Positions 54,250 to 62,181 of a DNA stretch of 64,000 nucleotides are shown here, piece by piece (the first letter of the stretch is position 1; every line of letters begins with the position of its first letter). The notes under the pieces were generated by a model. That model ran no database searches, was not told the origin of the DNA, and saw nothing but the letters and a program-made list of their open reading frames with translations. The DNA lies in NCBI RefSeq assembly GCF_018127805.1, contig NZ_CP072334.1, forward strand, positions 248,001-312,000, in the 5' to 3' direction. The translations under genes and the position numbers were made by a program. Origin of the DNA: Prevotella sp. oral taxon 475 (GTDB lineage Bacteria; Bacteroidota; Bacteroidia; Bacteroidales; Bacteroidaceae).

Positions 54250-55702
54250 ACGGGTTTGCGTTATCATCCCCACCTACAACAACGCCCGGACATTGCGCGG
54301 CGTTGTCGAAGGTGTGCTCCGACAGACATCCAGCATCATCGTGGTGAACGACGGTTCTACCGACGACACTGCTCATGTTCTCGCCCTTTGCGATCCCTGT
54401 ATCAGCGTCGTCACCCACGAGCGAAACAAAGGCAAAGGAGCCGCCTTGGTGAGCGGATTCAAAGAGGCCGTGCGCCAGGGCTTCGACTATGCCATCACCA
54501 TCGACAGTGACGGACAGCACTTTCCTTCCGATCTGCCCCTCTTTCTCGAAGCGATCCGTCGCCATCCCGATGCCATCATCGTGGGAAATCGGTTTGCTCG
54601 CTCGGCATCGGATGACAGCAGAGCACACATGAACCCGCAAAGCAGGTTTGCCAATCGGTTCAGCAACTTTTGGTTCACCCTCCAAACCGGCGTTCGACTC
54701 TCCGATACGCAAACCGGCTATCGAGCTTATCCTCTGCACAGGCTCCGTTGGCTGCCCCTCATCACTTCGCGTTACGAAGCCGAACTCGAGCTGATGGTCT
54801 TCGCAACCTGGAACGGTGTGCGTCTCGTTTCTATCCCCATACAAGTGTATTACCCCCCACAGAACGAGCGTGTGAGCCATTTTCGGCCCACGACCGACTT
54901 CCTTCGCATCTCCCTTCTCAACACTTTTCTCTGCGGCTTGGCTCTTGTCTATGCCCTGCCGCGCAAGCTTCTCAAGGTTGTCGCCACGGTCTTGGTGTTG
55001 CTCTCGCTCTTTGTTCTGATGCTCTTCGTGCAAGCCGGACTGCTCATTTTCTTCCTTTCCCACCGAGCCACCGAGAGCCAACGCCTGGCCTATCACGGCT
55101 CTATTCAGCGCGTGAGCTCGTGGTTGCTGCGCCATCTGCCAGGAGTGAGTACCACGTTGCACAATCCTACGGGCGAAGACTTTAGTAAGCCGGGCATCAT
55201 CATTGCCAATCATCAAAGCCATCTCGACCTGCTTTGCATCATGATGCTCACTCCTCGGCTCGTCATTCTCACCAAACGCTGGGTGTGGAACAACCCTCTC
55301 TACGGCGTAGCCATCCGTTATGCCGAGTATATGCCCGTGAGCAACGACTTCGAAGAAAACGAAACACAGCTCGTCGCCCTTCTCTCGCGCGGTTATAGCG
55401 TGATGATCTTCCCCGAAGGCACCCGCTCCGCGAGTCTGTCTCTGCTTCGTTTCCATCAGGGAGCTTTCTATTTGGCGCAGAAACACGGGCTCGACCTCAT
55501 CCCCGTTTTTCTTAATGGCACAGGACAGGTGCTCAACAAGCAGGCCCGTACCCACTCTCCGGGCCACATCACTATCGAGGTGAAGCCCCGTGTGCCCGCC
55601 TCCAGTCTTCCATCCCACCTTTCTTCCGTTGCGCTTGCCCAGCATTTCCGCCGTCAGTATCAGCAGTGGAAAGACGAATATGATGCTCAAATCAGCTTTT
55701 AA
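54242..55702 (+). CDS. Glycosyltransferase family 2 and PlsC-like acyltransferase fusion
   Basis: A 486-aa bifunctional protein. Residues 1-240 are a GT2 enzyme of the dolichyl-phosphate mannose synthase type: VCVIIPTYNNARTLRGVVEG, VVNDGSTDDT, the DxD motif TIDSDGQHFPSD and DTQTGYRAYP. One hydrophobic segment (about 240-280) leads to an acyltransferase of the PlsC type: IIIANHQSHLDLLCI (HX4D), IFPEGTRSASLSLLRF, FLNGTGQVLNKQ. Similar fusions occur in polyene clusters and are thought to attach the polyene to a sugar-lipid anchor. It is the last gene of the operon; no exporter or aryl ligase gene follows. Confidence 0.85.
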   Translation: MCKRVCVIIPTYNNARTLRGVVEGVLRQTSSIIVVNDGSTDDTAHVLALCDPCISVVTHERNKGKGAALVSGFKEAVRQGFDYAITIDSDGQHFPSDLPLFLEAIRRHPDAIIVGNRFARSASDDSRAHMNPQSRFANRFSNFWFTLQTGVRLSDTQTGYRAYPLHRLRWLPLITSRYEAELELMVFATWNGVRLVSIPIQVYYPPQNERVSHFRPTTDFLRISLLNTFLCGLALVYALPRKLLKVVATVLVLLSLFVLMLFVQAGLLIFFLSHRATESQRLAYHGSIQRVSSWLLRHLPGVSTTLHNPTGEDFSKPGIIIANHQSHLDLLCIMMLTPRLVILTKRWVWNNPLYGVAIRYAEYMPVSNDFEENETQLVALLSRGYSVMIFPEGTRSASLSLLRFHQGAFYLAQKHGLDLIPVFLNGTGQVLNKQARTHSPGHITIEVKPRVPASSLPSHLSSVALAQHFRRQYQQWKDEYDAQISF

Positions 55703-55727
55703 GTGGAGCTTTACAGGTCAATAGATC

Positions 55728-55750
55728 CATCCCTTCGGGGGGTGTTTGTT
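55728..55750 (+). terminator. Weak terminator candidate after the polyene operon
   Basis: CATCCC-TTCG-GGGGTG forms a short stem with one wobble pair, followed by TTTGTT. It stands 26 bp after the last stop codon of the operon. Confidence 0.3.
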
Positions 55751-55849
55751 CCCATTACCGTGGCGATATAAGTGAATGGAGAGGCCGACGGACCAACTCC
55801 TATGAGATGGTTGATGAGTGTGGATTAACGAATGGTTTTCCTTTTACTC

Positions 55850-56140
55850 CTCATCATCCCCCCCTTTTTTCTTTACTCCTTTCCTCTTTACTCCTTATTA
55901 CTCTCCTCCTTCCTACTTACTCCTTCCCTCCTTACTACCTATTCCTTTCCCCTTTACTCCTTATTACTTCTCTCCTTACTACTTACTCCTTCCCTCCTTA
56001 CTACTCCTTCTCTTAGCTTTTGACCTGCATTTTCTTAGCTTTTGCATTCCCATCTCTTAGCTTTTGCAGTGCGTTTTCTTAGCTTTTGAAATGCGTTTAG
56101 TAATACCGTGAAAATCAGATGCTTATCGTGGACTTGGAAA
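55850..56140 (+). repeat. Pyrimidine tract plus 22-bp CTTAGCTTTTG array, copy 6
   Basis: A 150-bp C/T-rich tract (words like TTTACTCCTTATTACTTC and CTCCTTACTACTTACTCC) runs into four 22-bp units at 56012, 56034, 56056 and 56078, then the tail GTTTAGTAATACCGTGAAAATC. A degraded copy of the hairpin module (GCCAACCCTATTCTATCAACC) follows at about 56185. The rest of the 777-bp gap up to SusC has only the -7 element below. Confidence 0.9.
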
Positions 56141-56331
56141 AAGCTCGGATGTAGTTGCACGAACAACGGCACAGCAGTAGGTCTGTTGCCAACCCTATTC
56201 TATCAACCAACCAAGCCCCGCAAAGCAGTTTCTGATCGCAGACAGACAAAAAAGAGGAGCGACCGATGGCGAAAATAGTTATTTTGCAGGACGATAGGAT
56301 AGCGCCTACTTCCATAAAATTTACCTTTGTA

Positions 56332-56339
56332 GAGCGGCT
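56332..56339 (+). promoter_or_regulatory. Promoter -7 element upstream of SusC
   Basis: TACCTTTG matches TAnnTTTG, 140 bp before the SusC start. No -33 TTTG is at the normal distance, as is common for regulated PUL promoters. The leader between is A/T-rich. Confidence 0.45.
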
Positions 56340-56479
56340 TCAAAATAAAATAATTTATTTTCTCTTATCAGCTAAGTAATTTATTGTTCTTAGTTGTATT
56401 GGGTATAGTGAGGGTAGAAAAGCCCGCATGTCAACCCATTAATTGGAATAATATCTACTTTAAATATATAACTAAACGT

Positions 56480-59400
56480 ATGAGAAGACCAAGATTTCAG
56501 ACAGGAGCCTTCCTGTTGAGAGGGTTTTTAACGTTGTCGTTGCTGTTTGCGTCTGCCAATGGGGCCTGGGCGCAAATCAAACTGACCACTCAAAAAGCCC
56601 ATTTGGAAACGGTAATCGAAAAGATTAAAAAACAATCCAAGTATCGCTTTTTCTATAGCGATGCCCTGGCAAAGGTATCTGTCAATGCTGTCGAGGTGGA
56701 TAACGCATCGATCACGGATGTGTTGGACCGACTCTTCAGCGGTACCGCCATCACCTATCGTTTGGTGGACAATGTGGTTTACCTGTCGGACAAAAACGCT
56801 CCTGCCCAGAAAAAAGAACAAAGAGCCGAACAACAGAAAGCCAAAGGCGGACAGCACACCGTCACGGGTGTAGTGAAAGACAGTCATGGCGAGCCGCTCA
56901 TCGGTGTGAGTGTCTTGGTGAAAGGCACCGGTAAAGGGGCCGTGACCAATATCGACGGGCAGTATACCATTTCCACCGACATGGCAAAGCCCGTGCTGGT
57001 CTACTCTTACGTGGGCTACACACAGCAGGAACAGACGGTGAACAATCGCAGCGTGATCGACGTGGTGATGAAAGACGACAGTCAAGTACTGGGCGAAGTG
57101 GTTGTCACCGCGATGGGTATTCTGCGCAAACAAGAGTCGCTGACTTATGCAACGCAGAAAATCAAGGCCGAAGACTTGGTGAAGGTGCAAGACCCCAACG
57201 TAGCCAATACGCTGGAAGGAAAGGTGTCGGGCATCACGATTACGCCGAGTGCCGGTGGTGCCGGTGGTGCTTCGAAAATTATTCTTCGCGGAAACAAGTC
57301 GGTTTCGGGTAACAGTGCTCCGCTCATTGTCGTAGACGGTGTGCCGATGAGCAATAAAACGCGCGGACAGGCCAGCTTCAACCAAGGCGAAGAGTTGACT
57401 TTCGGTAGCGTAGGCGAAGGTTCCGATCCGCTGTCGATGATTAATCCCGACGATATTGAGTCGATCAACGTGTTGAAAGGTTCGAATGCGGCCGCCCTTT
57501 ACGGTTCGCAGGCAGCCAATGGCGTGGTGATGATCACGACCAAATCGGGCCGGGAAGGAAAGATAGACATCGGTTTTACCTCTAACGTTACCTTCGATGC
57601 CCCCCTGCTCACTCCCAAAATACAGAACATCTACGGGGCAACCATGGAAGACGGAGCCGTGATCAACGGCAAACAAACCACCCAGTTGGGCTTTAACGGC
57701 TGGGGAGGCAAGATCAGCGAGCAAACCAATCTCAGCCCGTTAACGGCATTGGGCAACTGGTTTCCCAAGGATGCCCTCAACGAAGTGCATCTGCGCAACA
57801 CGACTCGCAATGATGTGAACGACTTTTTCCGCACGGGCGTCACCACGAACAACTCGGTGTCGGTGTCGGGAGGAAATGAAAAATCGCGCTCCTATCTCTC
57901 GTTGGGCAACAGCTATGCAACGGGTATGGTGCGCAATAACTCGTATAACCGTAACAGTTTGATGTTCAGACAGAATCTGAAACTCTTCGATCGGTTGAAA
58001 ATCGATGCTTCTATCAACTATGTAGAAACCATTACGCGCAACCGTCCCGGTGGTGGTACAGTGGGAAATCCCATCTATCACACCTATCTCACGCCGCGTA
58101 ACGTCGACATGCAGTATTATAAAAACCATTATATGGATGCCAATGGTAGCTGGATGTCGGGATTGCAGGATTATTATAAGGAGTTTACCTATATCGGTTC
58201 GGACGGCAAACCCAAAACGGGATTGCAACCAGCCAAAGAAGAATACGAACTTCATGGCCCGATGCAGAGCTGGGCTTACAAGTCGAACGATAGCAACAAC
58301 CCCTATTGGTTGTTGAATATGTCGCGCAATCGACAGGACGAGAACCGCTTGTTTACCACCCTCTCGGCTGCTGTAGATATTTATGATGGCTTGTCTTTCC
58401 AGGCCCGTTTCAACTACACCAGAACGCATTATAAGAAAGAAGGCTGGGAGCATGCCACCACATTGGTGGCTACGGCTGCGATGAATCGGTTCGGACGGTG
58501 CTGGAGCAACGATAGCAAATCTTCTGAAATTTATACCGACTATCTGCTGAGCTACAACAAAACGCTCAAAGATTACTCTCTGTCGGCCACGGCAGGTTGG
58601 GTAGGCCACACGTTGAAAGAAACGCATAAAAACACTTATATCGGTAAGGCCACGGTGCGAGACGAGAATTGGCTCACGCTGCCCAAAGTGACCAATTACT
58701 TTGAAGTGAATGCCGGTGGCCCCGGAGTGACCACCTCTTCCATCTTCCGCAATTGGGATAAGGCTTGGCTCTTCACGGCTCAGGTGGGCTGGAAGGAGAA
58801 AGTATATGTAGACGGCTCTTACCGTTTGGACTCTTATCGGCCCTTCCGCCAGTTCTATAAAAGAGGAATGTTAGACCGCGAATGGTTCGGCTATTTCGGT
58901 GTAGGTGCCAATGCCATTGTCAGTTCATTGGTCAAACTGCCCACTTGGATAGACTATCTCAAGTATCGTGTGTCTTACTCGGAAGTGGGAAACTCGATTC
59001 CTGAAAACTATTACTTCAAGTTCGGTTACGACCTGCTGACCGGTGCGGGCGTAGGATCGAAGTTCTCCAAGTTCAAACCCGTTCCCGAGAAGATGCGTTC
59101 GTTTGAAACGGGTGTCGAGATGCTGTTCTTTAAGAATCGATTGAGCGTAGACTTCACCTATTATAATACACGCCTGACGAATATGTATATGCAGACTTCC
59201 AGTGGCTTTAACGTCAACAATGTCTATAACACGGGCATCGTTCGCAACACGGGATTCGAGAGTACCGTCGGTTACGACTTCAAGTTTGGCAAGCATCTCC
59301 GTTGGAGAACGGCTTATAACTTCTCTTTCAACAGCAACAAAATCCTGAGAGGAGCGATCGATGAGAACGGAAACGAACGCGAAATTTCGGTGAAGGTGGG

Positions 59401-60100
59401 CGGTGCCCATGTGCTCTACTCTTCGGGTAGATCGTTGGGAGACATCTATGTGCCTGATTTCAAGTATAAGAAAGACGGAAAAAGCATCTCGGTAACGAAG
59501 AAAGGCGTTCCTCGCTTCGATGACAGTCAGGAGAATCTCAAGTATGTGGGCAACATGAACTCTAAGTGGCAGATGGGTTGGACCAACACCTTTAACTATA
59601 AAGACTTCTCCCTCACGATGCTCATCAATGGGCGCATCGGCGGAAAGGTGATCTCTCTGACCGAGTCGTATCTCGACTTCTACGGTCTGTCTAAGCGCAC
59701 AGCCGATGCCCGTCAGGCCGCAGAACGCAACGGAATTGTTGCTTCGGCCTATGGCAATGTGCCGGGTATCGCTCTGCCCGATGGTAGCGGTAGAATCGTT
59801 CCGGTGAAAGAATATTTCGAAGGTGTGGGCAGTTCGGCCAGCACCAACGCCAATTATGTGTACAGCGCAACGAACTTCCGTCTTCGCGAACTCTCGCTCG
59901 GCTATACCTTCAGAGATCTCTTCGGACTGAACAAGAACCTCAACGTCTCGTTTATTGCCCGCAACCTGTTCTTCCTGTATAAGAAGAGCCCTGTGGATCC
60001 TGACGTATCACTGTCTACAGGCAATGGATTGGGCGGCTTCGAAGTGTTCAATACGCCCTCGTCTCGCTCGTACGGTCTTTCATTTAAAATCAACTTGTAA
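56480..60100 (+). CDS. SusC-family TonB-dependent outer-membrane glycan transporter with STN domain
   Basis: A 1206-aa SusC/RagA transporter. The start is ATG 56480 (MRRPRFQTGAFLL) with a signal peptide ending GAWAQ. Domains in order: STN (about 33-100, KLTTQKAHLETVIEKIKKQS), carboxypeptidase-like regulatory domain (about 130-210, GVVKDSHGEPLIGVSVLVKG), TonB-box/plug (VVVTAMGILRKQ; NVLKGSNAAALYGSQAANGV) and a barrel to the end. It imports oligosaccharides captured with SusD. The STN domain usually couples to an anti-sigma/ECF pair, but none is present in the window. The neighbouring GH85 gene suggests N-glycan fragments as the cargo. Confidence 0.95.
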   Translation: MRRPRFQTGAFLLRGFLTLSLLFASANGAWAQIKLTTQKAHLETVIEKIKKQSKYRFFYSDALAKVSVNAVEVDNASITDVLDRLFSGTAITYRLVDNVVYLSDKNAPAQKKEQRAEQQKAKGGQHTVTGVVKDSHGEPLIGVSVLVKGTGKGAVTNIDGQYTISTDMAKPVLVYSYVGYTQQEQTVNNRSVIDVVMKDDSQVLGEVVVTAMGILRKQESLTYATQKIKAEDLVKVQDPNVANTLEGKVSGITITPSAGGAGGASKIILRGNKSVSGNSAPLIVVDGVPMSNKTRGQASFNQGEELTFGSVGEGSDPLSMINPDDIESINVLKGSNAAALYGSQAANGVVMITTKSGREGKIDIGFTSNVTFDAPLLTPKIQNIYGATMEDGAVINGKQTTQLGFNGWGGKISEQTNLSPLTALGNWFPKDALNEVHLRNTTRNDVNDFFRTGVTTNNSVSVSGGNEKSRSYLSLGNSYATGMVRNNSYNRNSLMFRQNLKLFDRLKIDASINYVETITRNRPGGGTVGNPIYHTYLTPRNVDMQYYKNHYMDANGSWMSGLQDYYKEFTYIGSDGKPKTGLQPAKEEYELHGPMQSWAYKSNDSNNPYWLLNMSRNRQDENRLFTTLSAAVDIYDGLSFQARFNYTRTHYKKEGWEHATTLVATAAMNRFGRCWSNDSKSSEIYTDYLLSYNKTLKDYSLSATAGWVGHTLKETHKNTYIGKATVRDENWLTLPKVTNYFEVNAGGPGVTTSSIFRNWDKAWLFTAQVGWKEKVYVDGSYRLDSYRPFRQFYKRGMLDREWFGYFGVGANAIVSSLVKLPTWIDYLKYRVSYSEVGNSIPENYYFKFGYDLLTGAGVGSKFSKFKPVPEKMRSFETGVEMLFFKNRLSVDFTYYNTRLTNMYMQTSSGFNVNNVYNTGIVRNTGFESTVGYDFKFGKHLRWRTAYNFSFNSNKILRGAIDENGNEREISVKVGGAHVLYSSGRSLGDIYVPDFKYKKDGKSISVTKKGVPRFDDSQENLKYVGNMNSKWQMGWTNTFNYKDFSLTMLINGRIGGKVISLTESYLDFYGLSKRTADARQAAERNGIVASAYGNVPGIALPDGSGRIVPVKEYFEGVGSSASTNANYVYSATNFRLRELSLGYTFRDLFGLNKNLNVSFIARNLFFLYKKSPVDPDVSLSTGNGLGGFEVFNTPSSRSYGLSFKINL

Positions 60101-60116
60101 CATCCAAACAAAGGCC

Positions 60117-60161
60117 TGGGCCGTTGTTCCTTGACGGCAGATCCGTGAAAGGGGCGGCCCA
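60117..60161 (+). promoter_or_regulatory. Intercistronic hairpin between SusC and SusD
   Basis: TGGGCCG (60117-60123) pairs with CGGCCCA (60155-60161) across a 31-base loop, 17 bp after the SusC stop. It could adjust the SusC:SusD mRNA ratio. No T-run follows. Confidence 0.45.
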
Positions 60162-60188
60162 TGGCTTAGGTTAAAAAATATATTGTCT

Positions 60189-62015
60189 ATGAAAAGGTTT
60201 TTCAAATGCGCCTCTCTCCCCATTGCACTATCGGCATTGATGCTGACATCGTGTTTGGATTTCGATGCAACGGGAAGCGAGTTCAAGTCTAATGAGTCTC
60301 AGGTGGATACGTGGAACTCGAAGAATACAGGTAAAGCCGACAGCCTTTTTTATAAAAAGGTATTCACGGCAACCGATGTGAAGAAGGCAGCCGTGTCGTT
60401 AAAGAGCGTTCTGGCCGATGGTATCGGCGCGCAATATGCTATGCGTGGAGGTAAGGACGGAGTGAAACCTGCTCCGCACTCTTATCAATATCGCAACTGT
60501 TTGGGCATCGACAACTATGTGCAATATGCGGTGATCCCCCACCAGGTGTTTCCTTATGCGAAGGTGAAGGTGACGTCTACCTATGATGTCAACCCCAAAT
60601 TCTATGGCGGTCCGATGGGTTCCTTCGGACAAGCGGCCAGCCGCATTTCGCCGCTTCTTAATCATGGGTCTATCGATTCTATCCCCGAAGTGAAGGCAAT
60701 CTACCTTCTTCTTTATAACTATGCTGCTGTAGAGGTGGCTGATGTTTATGGAGCCGTTCCCTATACCGACCTGAAGAATAACGTTCAGACGGCACCTTAT
60801 AATTATCAAGATCTGCCTTCCATTTATAAAAAGGCCATTAACAATATCGATAGCATCGTGGCTTGCTTGAAGTATTTTGAGACGAAGCCTGCTGATTACA
60901 AAAATGCGGTGGTCGATGTACTGAATGCGAACATCCGTATCACGTCGGATAGAAAGTTGGGCAATAGGACTTTGGATACTTGGGTGCGCTTTGCCAACTC
61001 GTTGAAGTTGCGTTTGGCCATACATGTGGTGAAGGTGGCTCCGGCAGATGCTCGGAAATGGGCCGAAGAAGCGGTGCAGAGCGGTGTGATTGAGGAGGAA
61101 AAGAATGAAGTATGTCTTCCGCCGGCCAGTTCGGGTTTCTCGCATCCGCTGGTCGAAATCAGCGAAAACTGGCACGATACGCGCCTAAGTGCTTCATTCG
61201 AGAGCCTGCTGGCCAGTTTGAATCACCCCTATATGAAATATCTTTTCGAGAAAAACGATGCGCCAATCGTGAACAAAAAGACTAAGGTTCAATTGGCTGC
61301 TGACTCGAAAATCGTAGGTATCCGCTCGGGAACTTACACCGGAGACGGGCAAGCTTATGATGGAAACCAATACATTGCCTTTAGTAGGGTGAACAGTACA
61401 GTGATCTGGTCGGCTCCTTTGTACCTGATGAAACTCTCGGAAGTGTGCTTCCTGCGTGCAGAAGGTGCGGTGAGAGGTTGGAATATGATGGGTAATGCCA
61501 AGGATTTCTATGAAAAGGGAATCGAAGAGGGGTCTTGTGAAGATCGCGAGAACTACTATCAGGATGAAAACGGAGATAATCCGTATAAGAAAGGCATTGC
61601 TGCTTATACGCAACAAGCAAACGCAATACCTTATACATATAATGATCCGACCGGCGAAACCGACCCCGTTGAAAGCGTAACGAAGATTGGTGTGAAATGG
61701 AATGATGGCGATACACCGGAAATGAAACTCGAAAAGATTATCACACAGAAGTATATCGCGGCCTATCCGGAAAGCTATGAAACGTGGGTGGATCTGCGTC
61801 GTACGGGCTATCCCAAACTCTTCGAAATTCTGAATGCCGAAGATTCGGACGGAAGCATCGATGATGGAGAAACCATTCGACGTCTGCCTTTCCCTGGAAA
61901 GGACGACCCTGTGACATTCGAAGACCTCAGACGCACGGCCTTCAAGACGCTGACAGGCGGCGACTATGTGGCAACGCGTTTGTGGTGGGACACCAAAGGA
62001 CCTAATTTCCAGTAA
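60189..62015 (+). CDS. SusD-family glycan-binding surface lipoprotein
   Basis: A 608-aa SusD/RagB lipoprotein forming the lid of the SusC transporter. The start is ATG 60189 (MKRFFKCASL); a TTG six bases upstream is not needed. The signal peptide ends in a lipobox (LMLTSC), anchoring it to the outer membrane. The N-terminal TPR-rich region includes YNYAAVEVADVYGAVPYTDL, and the C-terminus has YPESYETWVDLRRTGYPKLF, both typical of SusD. It lies 88 bp after SusC. The sugar specificity cannot be read, but the next gene points to N-linked glycans. Confidence 0.94.
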   Translation: MKRFFKCASLPIALSALMLTSCLDFDATGSEFKSNESQVDTWNSKNTGKADSLFYKKVFTATDVKKAAVSLKSVLADGIGAQYAMRGGKDGVKPAPHSYQYRNCLGIDNYVQYAVIPHQVFPYAKVKVTSTYDVNPKFYGGPMGSFGQAASRISPLLNHGSIDSIPEVKAIYLLLYNYAAVEVADVYGAVPYTDLKNNVQTAPYNYQDLPSIYKKAINNIDSIVACLKYFETKPADYKNAVVDVLNANIRITSDRKLGNRTLDTWVRFANSLKLRLAIHVVKVAPADARKWAEEAVQSGVIEEEKNEVCLPPASSGFSHPLVEISENWHDTRLSASFESLLASLNHPYMKYLFEKNDAPIVNKKTKVQLAADSKIVGIRSGTYTGDGQAYDGNQYIAFSRVNSTVIWSAPLYLMKLSEVCFLRAEGAVRGWNMMGNAKDFYEKGIEEGSCEDRENYYQDENGDNPYKKGIAAYTQQANAIPYTYNDPTGETDPVESVTKIGVKWNDGDTPEMKLEKIITQKYIAAYPESYETWVDLRRTGYPKLFEILNAEDSDGSIDDGETIRRLPFPGKDDPVTFEDLRRTAFKTLTGGDYVATRLWWDTKGPNFQ

Positions 62016-62042
62016 GAATTCAAACGCGTCTGATGACGAATG

Positions 62043-62140
62043 GGAAAGTCGACAAACGATAGAGAACGTTGGGAATGTTGTTTCATAGAAGGTGAACAAC
62101 GGTGCCACGTCGATCACTTCAGTTTGTTTGTCGACTTTCC
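62043..62140 (+). promoter_or_regulatory. 15-bp perfect inverted repeat between SusD and the endoglycosidase gene
   Basis: GGAAAGTCGACAAAC (62043-62057) and GTTTGTCGACTTTCC (62126-62140) are exact complements separated by 68 bases. It lies 28 bp after the SusD stop and 42 bp before the next start. It could form a long-stem mRNA structure protecting the upstream message or act as paired operator half-sites. Confidence 0.65.
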
Positions 62141-62181
62141 TTTCAACAAAGAATCATTTATCTAACTAAAAACAATAAAGT

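Noticed and set aside
40697-55702. Dialkylresorcinol/flexirubin cluster
   Set aside because: There is no DarA or DarB (KAS III-like) gene, so only the polyene half of a flexirubin-type pathway is supported.
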